Part shown: positions 16,434 through 25,405 of the stretch, piece by piece
Numbering within the stretch: position 1 is the stretch's first letter
Layout: each line of letters begins with the position of its first letter
NCBI RefSeq assembly: GCF_014873755.1
Contig: NZ_JADBEG010000001.1
Location: 7,104,501 to 7,168,500, forward strand
Direction: 5' to 3'
Origin: Amycolatopsis lexingtonensis
Lineage (GTDB): Bacteria > Actinomycetota > Actinomycetes > Mycobacteriales > Pseudonocardiaceae
Length of the DNA stretch: 64,000 bases
The notes under the pieces: generated by a model
What the model was told of the DNA's origin: nothing
Seen by the model: the letters and a program-made list of their open reading frames with translations, nothing else
Databases searched by the model: none
Program-made: the position numbers and the translations under genes

Positions 16434-17366
16434 TCACTCGGTTTCCTTGACCAAATCCCGCATCCCGTCTTCGACGGTGATCCGCGGCTCCCAGCCCAGC
16501 ACCTCGCGGGCGCGGGTGATGTCGGCGGCGCGCCGCGAAACCAGCACGTCACGCTCGTTGAACAGCGGCTCGACGTCGACGCCGACGGCCTCGATGAGGA
16601 TCTTGGCCAGCGCCGCGATCGACGTGTCGATGCCGGTGCCGATGTTGATCGGCAGGTTCGCCTGCTCCGACTCCAGCGCCGCGACGACGGCCCGCGCGAG
16701 GTCGTCGACGTGCACGAAGTCCATCGACTGGTCGCCGCGGCCGTCGATGATCGGCGGCTGGCCGGCGCGCAGGCGCTGGATGAAGTGGTTGATCACCGAG
16801 GTGTAGTAGGCCTCGATCTTCTGGCCGGGGCCGTACACGTTGAAGAACCGCAGCGCGTTCCAGGACAGGCCCTTGGTGCGCTCGTAGAAGCCGAGCATGT
16901 CCTCGCCCGCGCGCTTCGAGATGCAGTACGGCGTGAGCGGCTTGAGCTCGTCGTCCTCGTGCATCGGCAGCCGCTTCGGGTCGCCGTAGACCGACGCGGT
17001 CGAAGCGAACACCAGCCGCTCGACGCCTTCGTCCGCGGCCGCGGCGAAGACGTTGTGGTTGCCGATCATGTTGATGTCGATCGACTCGTGCGGGTCGGCG
17101 ATCGACTTGTTGATCGACACCGTCGCGAAGTGGATGACGTGCGTGCAGCCGCGCATGGCCTCGCGCACCGCACCGCCGTAGCGGACGTCCTTTTCGACCA
17201 GTTCGACCTGGCCGGTGGCGACGAACTCGTTGACGCGGGCGCGGTCGCCGCGGGTCATGTTGTCGAAGATCCGGACCGTGTAGCCACCCTCGATCAGCAG
17301 CGGGATGACGTGCGCGGCGATGAACCCACCGCCCCCGGTGAAGAGCACCTTCTTGTCGGACACCAA
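16434..17366 (-). CDS. NAD-dependent nucleotide-sugar epimerase/dehydratase
   Basis: 310 residues, an extended SDR. The cofactor motif is 'FTGGGGFIAAH' near the N-terminus. 'FASTASVYGDP' and 'PYCISKRAGEDM' provide the Ser and Tyr-xxx-Lys catalytic set, and 'RFFNVYGPGQ' is the substrate-binding strand typical of UDP-glucose epimerases and relatives. It probably makes a sugar used by the overlapping glycosyltransferase operon. Specificity (4-epimerase or 4,6-dehydratase) is not clear; no strong dehydratase signature was seen. Confidence 0.87.
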   Translation of the reverse strand: MVSDKKVLFTGGGGFIAAHVIPLLIEGGYTVRIFDNMTRGDRARVNEFVATGQVELVEKDVRYGGAVREAMRGCTHVIHFATVSINKSIADPHESIDINMIGNHNVFAAAADEGVERLVFASTASVYGDPKRLPMHEDDELKPLTPYCISKRAGEDMLGFYERTKGLSWNALRFFNVYGPGQKIEAYYTSVINHFIQRLRAGQPPIIDGRGDQSMDFVHVDDLARAVVAALESEQANLPINIGTGIDTSIAALAKILIEAVGVDVEPLFNERDVLVSRRAADITRAREVLGWEPRITVEDGMRDLVKETE

Positions 17367-17385
17367 TTTCTCCTCGGTAGGGGCT

Positions 17386-18519
17386 TCAGGACAGGGACTG
17401 CACGGCTTCGCGCACGACCTCGCCGACGCGGGTGACCTCGGCGTCGGTGAGGTTGGCGTGCATCGGGATCGCGAGCTGACGCGCGAACGCGTCCGCCGAG
17501 ACGGGCAGCGGCGCCTGGGGGCCGTAGATCGGCTGGAGGTGGGAGGCGTAGGTGCCGAAGTTGCACTGGACGCCCTGCTCGCGGATCCGCAGGGCCAGCG
17601 CGTCGCGGCTGAGTTCCGGCGCGACCGTGAGCAGGTAGGCCTGCCACGGGTGCTCCCGATCGGACAGTTCCACCGGGACGGTCAGCGCGTCGACGTCGTC
17701 GAAGGCCTCGTGGTAGCGCTTCGCGACCGAGCGGCGGGCGGCGAGGAGGTCGGGCAGCCGGTCGAGCTGGACGTTCATGATCGCGGCCTGGACGTCCGAC
17801 AGCCGGAAGTTGTAGCCGAGCTCGTGGAACTCCGGGATCGGCAGCGTGGCCGAGCCCTCGCGGCTGATCGCCGGCTCGATGCCGTAGGTGTGCAGCTTGC
17901 GGGCGTGCGCGATGAGGTCCTCGCGGTCCGAGACGAGCGCGCCGCCCTCGCCGGCGGTGATGCCCTTGCGGCCGTGGAAGGAGAACGCGGCGAGGTCGGC
18001 GAGGCTGCCGGCGGGCCGCGTCTTGTACGTCGCGCCGGCGGCGCACGCGGCGTCCTCGAACAGCCAGAGGCCGTGCTTGTCGGCGATCGCGCGGTACTCG
18101 TCGAAGTCACCGGGCTGGCCGGCGACGTCGACGGCGAGGATGCCGACGGTCTTCGCGGTGATCAGCGACTCGACGTGGGCCGGGTCGGCGCTGAAGACGT
18201 CCGGGCGGATGTCGGCGAAGACCGGCTTCGCGCCCGCTTGGACGACGGCGTGGCCGGTCGCCGGGAACGTGTAGTCGCCGACGATCACCTCGTCGCCCGG
18301 CCGGACGCCGAGGACCTTGAGCCCCAGGAAGAGCGCCGAACCGCAGTTCGCGGTCGTCAAGGCGTGCGCGGTGCCGGTGACCTGGGCGAACCGCTCTTCG
18401 AAACGGCGGCACGCCGGACCGGCGCCGGCCAGCCAGCCGGATCGGAAGACCTCGGCGACGGCGGCGAGTTCTTCCTCGCCGACGGTCGGCTGACCTAGGG
18501 CAATGCTGTCGGACGGCAT
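17386..18519 (-). CDS. DegT/DnrJ/EryC1/StrS-family aminotransferase (second copy)
   Basis: 377 residues. The PLP lysine is Lys185 in 'FHGRKGITAGEGG'. 'LFEDAACAAGATY' (about 153-165) and 'NCGSALFL' (about 58-65) are the cofactor-binding stretches. It is the first gene of the minus-strand operon with epimerase, glycosyltransferase and acetyltransferase, 19 nt before the epimerase. It should produce an amino sugar for that operon. It is clearly distinct in sequence from the copy at 8763, so the window encodes two separate amino-sugar routes. Confidence 0.88.
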   Translation of the reverse strand: MPSDSIALGQPTVGEEELAAVAEVFRSGWLAGAGPACRRFEERFAQVTGTAHALTTANCGSALFLGLKVLGVRPGDEVIVGDYTFPATGHAVVQAGAKPVFADIRPDVFSADPAHVESLITAKTVGILAVDVAGQPGDFDEYRAIADKHGLWLFEDAACAAGATYKTRPAGSLADLAAFSFHGRKGITAGEGGALVSDREDLIAHARKLHTYGIEPAISREGSATLPIPEFHELGYNFRLSDVQAAIMNVQLDRLPDLLAARRSVAKRYHEAFDDVDALTVPVELSDREHPWQAYLLTVAPELSRDALALRIREQGVQCNFGTYASHLQPIYGPQAPLPVSADAFARQLAIPMHANLTDAEVTRVGEVVREAVQSLS

Positions 18520-18646
18520 ACCTCTCCCATTGCGTGGGGACCCGGCGAAGTGTATATACGCACGCTCAGCTGATTCACAGGCCCACGCCGTACTCCACTT
18601 TCGAGTGACACCCGCCGAGGCCCGATCGACGCCCTACGCTGGGCGC
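18520..18646. promoter_or_regulatory. divergent promoter region, sugar operon / SARP regulator
   Basis: 127 bp with the only strongly AT-rich patch nearby, a GTATATAC palindrome at 18552-18559, a likely core promoter element for the minus-strand operon. TACGCT at 18635-18640 ends 6 nt before the regulator's ATG and looks like a leaderless -10. Confidence 0.45.
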
Positions 18647-21600
18647 ATGCGATTCGGGGTGCTGGGGGCCGTCGCCGCGTGGGCGCCGGACGGCACGCAG
18701 GTGGCGGTGGGCGGGCCGCGCTCGCGGACGCTGCTGGCGTTGCTGGCGCTGGACGCCGGGCGGTTCGTCCCGGCCGAGCGGCTGATCGACGGCATGTACG
18801 GCGAATACCCGCCGGACGGCGCCGCGAACGCGCTCCAGTCCCAAGTGTCGCGGCTGCGGACGGCGCTGAAGGAACTTGCCTCGGTCGAGTTCACCGCGGC
18901 CGGGTACCGGCTGGCCGTCGCACCGGACGAAGTGGACGTTCACGCTTTCGAACGCCTGGCGCGCGAAGGCCGTGCGCTGCTGAAGAACGGCGAAGCCACG
19001 CGGGCCGCGGAGCTGCTGGGCGACGCGCTGGCACTGTGGCGCGGCCCGGCGTTCAGCGACCTGGCGGACGCGCCGTTCGCCGCCGCCCAGGCCGCGCGGC
19101 TCGACGAGCTGCGGGCCGACGCGGCGGACGACCACGTCGAGGCCCGGCTGGCGCTGGGGCAGGCCGAAGACGTCCTGACCGGACTGCGGGAGACCGTCGC
19201 CGCGCGGCCGCTGCGGGAACGGCCGCGGGCCCAGCTCGTGCGGGCGCTGGCCGCGGCGGGCCGGCCCGCGGACGCGCTGGCCGCGTTCGAGGACGCCCGC
19301 CGCACGCTGGCCGACGAGCTGGGCGCCGATCCCGGCGCGGAACTCGCCGAAGCCCACCTCGCCGTGCTCCGCGGCGAGACCGAGAAGCCGGTGATCCCGG
19401 CGCTGCCCGCCCAGCTGACCAGCTTCGTCGGCCGTGACACCGAACTGCGGCAGGTCGCGGAGCTGCTGGCGCGCAGCCGGCTCGTGACGCTGACCGGGCC
19501 GGGCGGCACCGGCAAGACCCGGCTGGCCATCGAAGTCACGGCGGCCGAACCCGGGCCGGTCGCGTTCGTCGAGCTCGCCCCGCACGAAGGCGACGGCGTC
19601 GTCCACGCGGTGCTGACCGCGCTCGGCCTGCGGGACGGCTCGCGCGGCGGCCCGCAGGATCCGGTCGAGCGGCTGATCGGCGCGTTGCGCGACCGGACGA
19701 CGCTGCTGGTGCTCGACAACTGCGAGCACGTCGTCGACGTCGCGGCCCGGCTGACCGCGCGGCTGCTCGGCGCGTGCCCGGGGCTGCGGGTGCTGGCGAC
19801 CAGCCGGGAACCGCTCGGCATCACCGGCGAGCAGCTGGCCCCGGTGCCGCGGCTGGCCGTCCCGCCGCCCGGGACGCCCGCCGGGCAGGCGGGCGGGTTC
19901 GCCGCGATCCGGCTCTTCGCCGACCGCGCCGCCGCGAGCGATCCCGCGTTCGCGCTCGACGAGAGCACGATCGGCGACGTCCAGCACATCTGCGCGGCCC
20001 TCGACGGCCTGCCGCTGGCGCTGGAGCTGGCCGCGGCCCGGGTCCGGGCCCTGCCCGCCGGCGAGATCGCGGCCCGGCTCGACGACCGGTTCCGGCTGCT
20101 GGCCCGCGGCAGCCGGACGGCCGAGGCGCGGCACCGCTCGCTGCGCGGCGTCGTCGAGTGGAGCTGGGACCTGCTCGACGACGAGGAGCGCGAGCTGGCG
20201 CGGCGGCTCACGGTGTTCTCCGGCGGCGCGACCGCCGCGGCCGCCGCCGAGGTGTGCGGCGCCGACGTCGACCTGCTGCCGGAGCTGGCGGGCAAGTCCT
20301 TCGCCGAGGCGGTCGGCGGCCGGTTCCGGATGCTGGAGACGATCCGCGCGTTCGGCGCGGAGAAGCTCGCCGAAGCGGGCGAGACCGACCGGATCCACCG
20401 CGCGCACGCCGAGTACTTCCTGCGGTTCGCCGAGGAAGCCGACCCGATGCTGCGGACCGCGGCGCAGCTGGAGTGGCTCGACCGGATCGACGCCGAGTAC
20501 GACAACGTCCTGGCCGCCCTGCGCTGGGCCACCGCGCACGACGTCGTGCTCGCGCTGCGGCTGGTGCCGCCGCTCGCGATGTACTGGTGGATGCGCGGCC
20601 GGCGGTTCGAGGGCGCCGGGTTGTCGCTGGAGGTCGTTTCGCGCTGTTCCCCGGAGGTCCAGGAGCAGTACCCCGAGGAGTTCCTGGTGTGCGTGCTCGG
20701 CGCGCTGGCCGGGCACCCCCACGAGACACTGGAGCAGTACCTCCCGCTGGTCCGCCGGTACGCGGTCGGCGGCGACTGGACGCCCCGGAACCCGATGCTG
20801 GTGATGCTGATGGGCGTCGTCGCCGGGCCGCCCGCCGACGACGAGCAGATGCTCGGCCGCGGCAAGGGACTGCTCACCCGCGGCGACGCGTGGGGCTGGG
20901 CGTTGCTGCCGATGGGCGTCGGCCTGCGCGCGATGATGACCGGCGAGCTGGCCGAGGCCGAGGACGGGCTGCGCGAGGGCGCGGCGCAGTTCCGCGCGCT
21001 CGGCGAGCGGTGGGGCCTGTCGATGGCGCTGGACCACCTGTCGCAGCTGCTGACGTGGCGGGGCGAGCACGAAGCCGCGCTGCCGCTGATGGACGAGGCA
21101 CTGGGCCTGATGCACGAGATCGGCGCGACCGACGACGTCGCCGACCTGATCTGCCGCCGCGCGTGGACCCGGCTGCTCTCGGGCGACCGCGCGGGCGCCC
21201 AGGCCGACTACGACCTCGCGGCGGCGACCGCCCGGCGCGCGGGCATGCCGGAGTCCCGCGCGTCGGCGTACGTCGGCCTGGCGAACCTGGCGCGGTACGA
21301 AGGCGACCTGGCCGCGGCCCGGTCGCTGAACGAGCGCGCGCTGGCGGAGTGCCCCGGCGGGTCGTTCGCGGCGGAGACGGCCCGGGCGAGCGCGATGATC
21401 TCGCTGGGCTGGCTGGCGGTGGCGGAAGGACGTCCGGCGGAGGCGGCCCGGCTGCACCGGGAGGCGCTGCTGGCGGGGCACCGGTGGCACGCGGGGGACG
21501 TCGTCGCGTTCGCGCTGGAGGGCCTGGCCGGCGCCGCCCAGCCGGAACCGGCCGCGCTCCTGCTCGGCGCGGCCGCGGGGGTCCGGGGAACGGCGATCGC

Positions 21601-21736
21601 GGCCGACCCGGACGCCGGCGCGGTGCGGGCCCGGGTGCGGGAATCGCTGGGCGCGGAGGGCTTCGAACGGGCGTACGCGACCGGGGCGGGGATGAGCGCG
21701 CAGAAGGCGCTGACCGCGGCCGGTCTGGCGGGCTGA
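18647..21736 (+). CDS. AfsR-like SARP transcriptional regulator with NB-ARC ATPase and TPR region
   Basis: 1029 residues. The OmpR-type winged helix occupies about 1-90 ('LDAGRFVPAERLID', 'NALQSQVSRLR') and the bacterial transcriptional activation domain about 97-240. An NB-ARC/STAND ATPase follows, with Walker A 'TGPGGTGKT' at 283-291 and Walker B 'LLVLDNCEHV' near 350, then a long helical TPR-like C-terminus. Such proteins switch on antibiotic or exopolysaccharide genes when ATP is bound. ATG 18647 is preferred, with a -10-like TACGCT just ahead. It diverges from the amino-sugar operon at 18519, its most obvious candidate target. No secondary-metabolite cluster is visible. Confidence 0.9.
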   Translation: MRFGVLGAVAAWAPDGTQVAVGGPRSRTLLALLALDAGRFVPAERLIDGMYGEYPPDGAANALQSQVSRLRTALKELASVEFTAAGYRLAVAPDEVDVHAFERLAREGRALLKNGEATRAAELLGDALALWRGPAFSDLADAPFAAAQAARLDELRADAADDHVEARLALGQAEDVLTGLRETVAARPLRERPRAQLVRALAAAGRPADALAAFEDARRTLADELGADPGAELAEAHLAVLRGETEKPVIPALPAQLTSFVGRDTELRQVAELLARSRLVTLTGPGGTGKTRLAIEVTAAEPGPVAFVELAPHEGDGVVHAVLTALGLRDGSRGGPQDPVERLIGALRDRTTLLVLDNCEHVVDVAARLTARLLGACPGLRVLATSREPLGITGEQLAPVPRLAVPPPGTPAGQAGGFAAIRLFADRAAASDPAFALDESTIGDVQHICAALDGLPLALELAAARVRALPAGEIAARLDDRFRLLARGSRTAEARHRSLRGVVEWSWDLLDDEERELARRLTVFSGGATAAAAAEVCGADVDLLPELAGKSFAEAVGGRFRMLETIRAFGAEKLAEAGETDRIHRAHAEYFLRFAEEADPMLRTAAQLEWLDRIDAEYDNVLAALRWATAHDVVLALRLVPPLAMYWWMRGRRFEGAGLSLEVVSRCSPEVQEQYPEEFLVCVLGALAGHPHETLEQYLPLVRRYAVGGDWTPRNPMLVMLMGVVAGPPADDEQMLGRGKGLLTRGDAWGWALLPMGVGLRAMMTGELAEAEDGLREGAAQFRALGERWGLSMALDHLSQLLTWRGEHEAALPLMDEALGLMHEIGATDDVADLICRRAWTRLLSGDRAGAQADYDLAAATARRAGMPESRASAYVGLANLARYEGDLAAARSLNERALAECPGGSFAAETARASAMISLGWLAVAEGRPAEAARLHREALLAGHRWHAGDVVAFALEGLAGAAQPEPAALLLGAAAGVRGTAIAADPDAGAVRARVRESLGAEGFERAYATGAGMSAQKALTAAGLAG

Positions 21737-21757
21737 CCGAAGACCCGCGCTCTCGCG

Positions 21758-21763
21758 TAGCCT
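21758..21763 (+). promoter_or_regulatory. -10-like hexamer of a probable leaderless promoter
   Basis: TAGCCT lies 8 nt before the GTG at 21772. No ribosome site is present between them. Confidence 0.35.
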
Positions 21764-21771
21764 GGTCGATC

Positions 21772-22959
21772 GTGCGCAACGTGGTGGTCGTCGGGGGCGG
21801 GATCGTCGGTCTGGCCGTGGCCTGGGAACTCACCAGGCGAGGGCTGGACGTCACCGTGCTGGAGAAGGAGTCCCGGTGGGCGGCCCACCAGACCGGGCAC
21901 AACTCGAACGTCGTGCACGCGGGGCTCTACTACAAGCCCGGTTCGTTCAAGGCGCGGATGTCCGTCGCCGGCAACCGGTCCATCGTGGACTTCGCGCGCC
22001 AGTACGGCGTGCCGGTCGAGGTGTGCGGGAAGCTCGTCGTCGCCACCGACGAACGCGAGATCCCCGCGCTGAACACCCTCGCCGAGCGGGCCGAAGCCAA
22101 CGGCGTCCCGGCCAAGAAGATCTCGCCAGCGGAAGCCCGCGAGTACGAGCCCGAGGTCTCGTGCGTCGCCGCGCTGCGGGTCGAGTCCACCGGGATCATC
22201 GACTTCCCCGCCGTCTGCCACGCGCTCGTCCGGCTGCTCGACGAAGCCGGCGTCGACCTGCGCCTCGACAGTCCCGCGCTGGCCATCCGGGCCGGCGCGA
22301 ACGGCGGGGTCGAGGTCGCCACCGGCGGCGACGTCGTCGTCGCGGACGCCCTCGTCAACTGCGCCGGCCTGCACTCCGACCGCGTCGCGCGGATGGCCGG
22401 CATCACGCCGTCGGCGAAGATCGTGCCGTTCCGCGGCGAGTACTACGAGCTCAAGCCGGAGCGCCGCGGCCTGGTCAAGGGCCTGATCTACCCGGTGCCG
22501 GACCCGACGCTGCCGTTCCTCGGCGTGCACCTCACGCGGATGCTCGACGGCAGCGTGCACGCCGGCCCGAACGCCGTGCTCGCGCTGCGCCGCGAGGGCT
22601 ACCGCTGGGGCGACTTCTCCGCGAAGGACGTCGCCGAGGTCGCGGCCTTCCCCGGCGTCTGGCGGCTCGCGAAGAAGTACGCGTTCCCGACCGGGCTCGA
22701 CGAGGTCCGCCGCTCGTTCTCGAAGAAGCGCTTCGCCGCCAGCCTCGCCCGGCTCGTCCCGGCCGTCACCGAGGACGACATCGTCCGCCACGGCTCCGGC
22801 GTCCGCGCCCAGGCCATGCGCCGCGACGGCTCGCTCGTCGACGACTTCCTCATCGAGACCGCGCGCGACCAGGTGCACGTCCTGAACGCGCCGTCACCGG
22901 CCGCGACGAGCGCGCTGGAGATCGCGCGCCACATCGCCGACCAGGTGTCCGACGGCTAG
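21772..22959 (+). CDS. lhgO: L-2-hydroxyglutarate oxidase (FAD-dependent)
   Basis: 395 residues. The FAD-binding motif is 'VVVGGGIVGLAVAWEL' at the N-terminus, with 'HQTGHNSNVVHAGLYY' at about 38-53, a hallmark of LhgO/L2HGDH. It oxidises L-2-hydroxyglutarate to 2-oxoglutarate and feeds electrons to the membrane chain, removing a by-product of central metabolism. Length matches the family (about 400). The start is GTG 21772, giving the glycine-rich strand right at the N-terminus. It stands alone, 35 nt after the SARP gene, and its TAG shares the CTAG at 22956-22959 with the convergent lipoprotein. Confidence 0.9.
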   Translation: MRNVVVVGGGIVGLAVAWELTRRGLDVTVLEKESRWAAHQTGHNSNVVHAGLYYKPGSFKARMSVAGNRSIVDFARQYGVPVEVCGKLVVATDEREIPALNTLAERAEANGVPAKKISPAEAREYEPEVSCVAALRVESTGIIDFPAVCHALVRLLDEAGVDLRLDSPALAIRAGANGGVEVATGGDVVVADALVNCAGLHSDRVARMAGITPSAKIVPFRGEYYELKPERRGLVKGLIYPVPDPTLPFLGVHLTRMLDGSVHAGPNAVLALRREGYRWGDFSAKDVAEVAAFPGVWRLAKKYAFPTGLDEVRRSFSKKRFAASLARLVPAVTEDDIVRHGSGVRAQAMRRDGSLVDDFLIETARDQVHVLNAPSPAATSALEIARHIADQVSDG

Positions 22960-23957
22960 CCCGGCAGGTTCGGCGTCACCAGCGGCAGGGCCTGCTTGAC
23001 GATGTCGCAGGTCTTGGTGTCGTCCCCGATGAACCCGCTGACCACCTGGATCGACGACGTCTCGGTGACCGGCAGCGTCGCACCGCAGGTCGCCCGCAGG
23101 CCGCCCATGTTCGGGTACAGGCCCCACTTCTTGCCGCCGACGTCGATGGTCTCGGTCGGGTTGACGCCCTTCGCGCCGGGCCAGTCCGCCACCGGCGTGC
23201 TGGGGCCGAACCAGACTTCGAAGGCCTTCTGGCCCTCGTCGCCGTCGGTGTCGTCCCAGAGGCAGTAGGTCGAGTTCGGGATCACGGTCGAGTTGGTCTT
23301 CTCGCCGTCGGGCGAGATGTTCTTCAGCTGCGCCACCTGGTCCGGCTTGAGCGTCGCGCACGGGTCGGCCGACAGCAGCGGTCCGCCCGGCTCCGGCTTC
23401 GCCGAGGTCTGCGGCGTGATCGGCGGCGCGTCCTGCCCGCCGGGCAGGTGCGCCGCGGCCTGCGGGATCGCCAGCTTCACCAGTTCGCACGACTTCTCGA
23501 GCTTGCCCGTCGAGACGCCGACGAAGGCGAACGACTTGTCGCCGAGCGAGGCGTAGAACGTGCAGTCGTCGGGGAGGATCGAGCCGTACTGCGTCCAGGT
23601 GAGCCCGCCGATCTCCTGCGGCGAGGACTTCGGGACGGCGCCGGCGATGTACTCGTTGAAGTCCATGTCCGTCGCGAGACCGATGCTGAGCACGGCCGTC
23701 AGGTCGTCGTTGTCCTTCAAGCTCCAGAAGCACGTCGGCGGCTGGAGGCGGTCCTTGTCCTCCGGCACCGATTTGCCGGGCTGCTGGTAGCCGAGGGCGT
23801 CGACCTGGGCTTCGTCGAGCAGCTTGCAGGCGTCTACGGCCTTGACGACCGGGCCCTGGCCGGGCACCGGCGACGCCGAACCGCCGACCGCCACCGTGCA
23901 CCCGGTCACCACGGTCGCCGCGGCCAGCGCCACCGCCACCTGCCACTTCATGCGCAT
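22956..23957 (-). CDS. tandem DUF3558-like lipoprotein
   Basis: 333 residues. The signal peptide ends in a lipobox with Cys20 ('TVVTGCT'). Two similar halves, about 35-160 and 190-333, each have the motif DxC-x-L, a C-x-W pair and a late CxxVK, so this is probably a duplicated DUF3558 domain. It is anchored outside the membrane; function is unknown. ATG 23957 is taken (ATG 23951 is also possible); GGGAGGA lies just ahead. It is unrelated in operon terms to its convergent neighbour lhgO. Confidence 0.75.
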   Translation of the reverse strand: MRMKWQVAVALAAATVVTGCTVAVGGSASPVPGQGPVVKAVDACKLLDEAQVDALGYQQPGKSVPEDKDRLQPPTCFWSLKDNDDLTAVLSIGLATDMDFNEYIAGAVPKSSPQEIGGLTWTQYGSILPDDCTFYASLGDKSFAFVGVSTGKLEKSCELVKLAIPQAAAHLPGGQDAPPITPQTSAKPEPGGPLLSADPCATLKPDQVAQLKNISPDGEKTNSTVIPNSTYCLWDDTDGDEGQKAFEVWFGPSTPVADWPGAKGVNPTETIDVGGKKWGLYPNMGGLRATCGATLPVTETSSIQVVSGFIGDDTKTCDIVKQALPLVTPNLPG

Positions 23958-24021
23958 GAATCCTCCCGTTCGGCCCGGACTGTACTGGGACGAACGGACG
24001 AGCACCGCGGATCCGCCCGAT

Positions 24022-25284
24022 TCAGCGAGGGGTGAGGACTTCCTTGCCGCCGACGAACGGGCGCAGCGCCTCCGGCACGCGGACCGAGCCGTCCTCCTGC
24101 TGGTGGTTCTCGACGATCGCGACGATCCACCGGGTGGTGGCCAGCGTGCCGTTGAGTGTCGCGGCGATCTGCGGCTTGCCGTTCTCGTCGCGGTAGCGGA
24201 CCGAGAGGCGGCGGGCCTGGAACGTCGTGCAGTTCGACGTCGAGGTCAGCTCGCGGTAGGTGTCCTGGGTCGGGATCCACGCCTCGCAGTCGAACTTGCG
24301 GTGCGCGGACGTGCCGAGGTCGCCGGTCGCGGTGTCGATCACCCGGTAGGGCACCTCGATCTTGGCGAGCATCTGCTCTTCCCAGCCGAGCAGCTTCGCG
24401 TGCTCCGCCTCGGCGTCGGCCGGCTTGGCGTAGACGAACATCTCGACCTTGTCGAACTGGTGCACGCGGATGATGCCGCGGGTGTCCTTGCCGTACGAGC
24501 CGGCCTCGCGGCGGTAGCAGGACGACCAGCCCGCGTACCGCTTCGAGCCCTCGTCGAGCTCGAGGATCTCGCCGGAGTGGAAGCCGGCGAGCGGCACCTC
24601 CGACGTCCCGACCAGGTACAGGTCGTCTTCCTCGAGGTGGTAGATCTCGCTCGAGTGCGAGCCGAGGAAGCCGGTGCCCGCCATGACCTCGGGGCGGACC
24701 AGCGACGGGGTGATCATCGGCGTGAAGCCGTTTTCGAGCGCCTGCGCGATGGCCATGTTGAGCAGGCCGAGCTGCAGCTGCGCGCCGACGCCGGTGAGGA
24801 AGTAGAACCGCGAGCCCGACACCTTCGCGCCGCGCTCCATGTCGACGCCGCCGAGGCCTTCGAGCAGCTCGAGGTGGTCCTTCGGGGCGAAGTCGAACTT
24901 CGTCGGCTCGCCGACGTGCTTGACCACGGCGAAGTCGTCCTCGCCGCCGACGGGCGCGTCCGGGTGCACCAGGTTCGGCACGGTCCGGAAGAGCTGGTCG
25001 AACTCCTCCGACGCGGTGTTCTGCTCCGCCTCGGCCGCCTTGACCTGCGCGGCGAGCTCCTTGGCCGTGGCCAGCAGCTGCTGCTTCTCCTCCGGCGGGG
25101 CCTTCGGGATCTGCTTGCCCAGGAGCTTCTGCTCGTTGCGCAGCTTGTCCGCGGCCGCGATCGAAGACCGGCGCCGGGTGTCGAGGGAGAGCAGCTTGTC
25201 GACCACTCCCTCGTCTTCACCACGAGCGCGCTGCGACGCGCGCACGGCTTCCGGGTCATCGCGCAGAGTCCTGGGGTCAATCAC
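24022..25284 (-). CDS. serS: seryl-tRNA synthetase
   Basis: 420 residues, the normal bacterial length. The N-terminal coiled-coil tRNA arm covers about 30-100. The class II core follows, with motif 2 '[17 protein letters not shown]' and motif 3 '[18 protein letters not shown]'. 'TSEVPLAG' binds serine and ATP. It charges tRNA-Ser, and the product also serves selenocysteine synthesis where present. It is a single gene with a 121-bp gap to the divergent aminotransferase. No T-box leader was seen. Confidence 0.98.
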   Translation of the reverse strand: MIDPRTLRDDPEAVRASQRARGEDEGVVDKLLSLDTRRRSSIAAADKLRNEQKLLGKQIPKAPPEEKQQLLATAKELAAQVKAAEAEQNTASEEFDQLFRTVPNLVHPDAPVGGEDDFAVVKHVGEPTKFDFAPKDHLELLEGLGGVDMERGAKVSGSRFYFLTGVGAQLQLGLLNMAIAQALENGFTPMITPSLVRPEVMAGTGFLGSHSSEIYHLEEDDLYLVGTSEVPLAGFHSGEILELDEGSKRYAGWSSCYRREAGSYGKDTRGIIRVHQFDKVEMFVYAKPADAEAEHAKLLGWEEQMLAKIEVPYRVIDTATGDLGTSAHRKFDCEAWIPTQDTYRELTSTSNCTTFQARRLSVRYRDENGKPQIAATLNGTLATTRWIVAIVENHQQEDGSVRVPEALRPFVGGKEVLTPR

Positions 25285-25405
25285 GAAGACAGAGGGTAGT
25301 CCGTACAGACTGTGCGGCCCTACTGGGTTATCCCGACAGTCTGATCGTTGAAGGGCTGTTCACGGGCTCCTCATACTCCAGGGAAACCCCGGAGGAGGCG
25401 CCCCG

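Noticed and set aside
25285..25405. T-box leader of serS
   Set aside because: The gap is only 121 bp and divergent, and no T-box sequence or specifier stem is visible.
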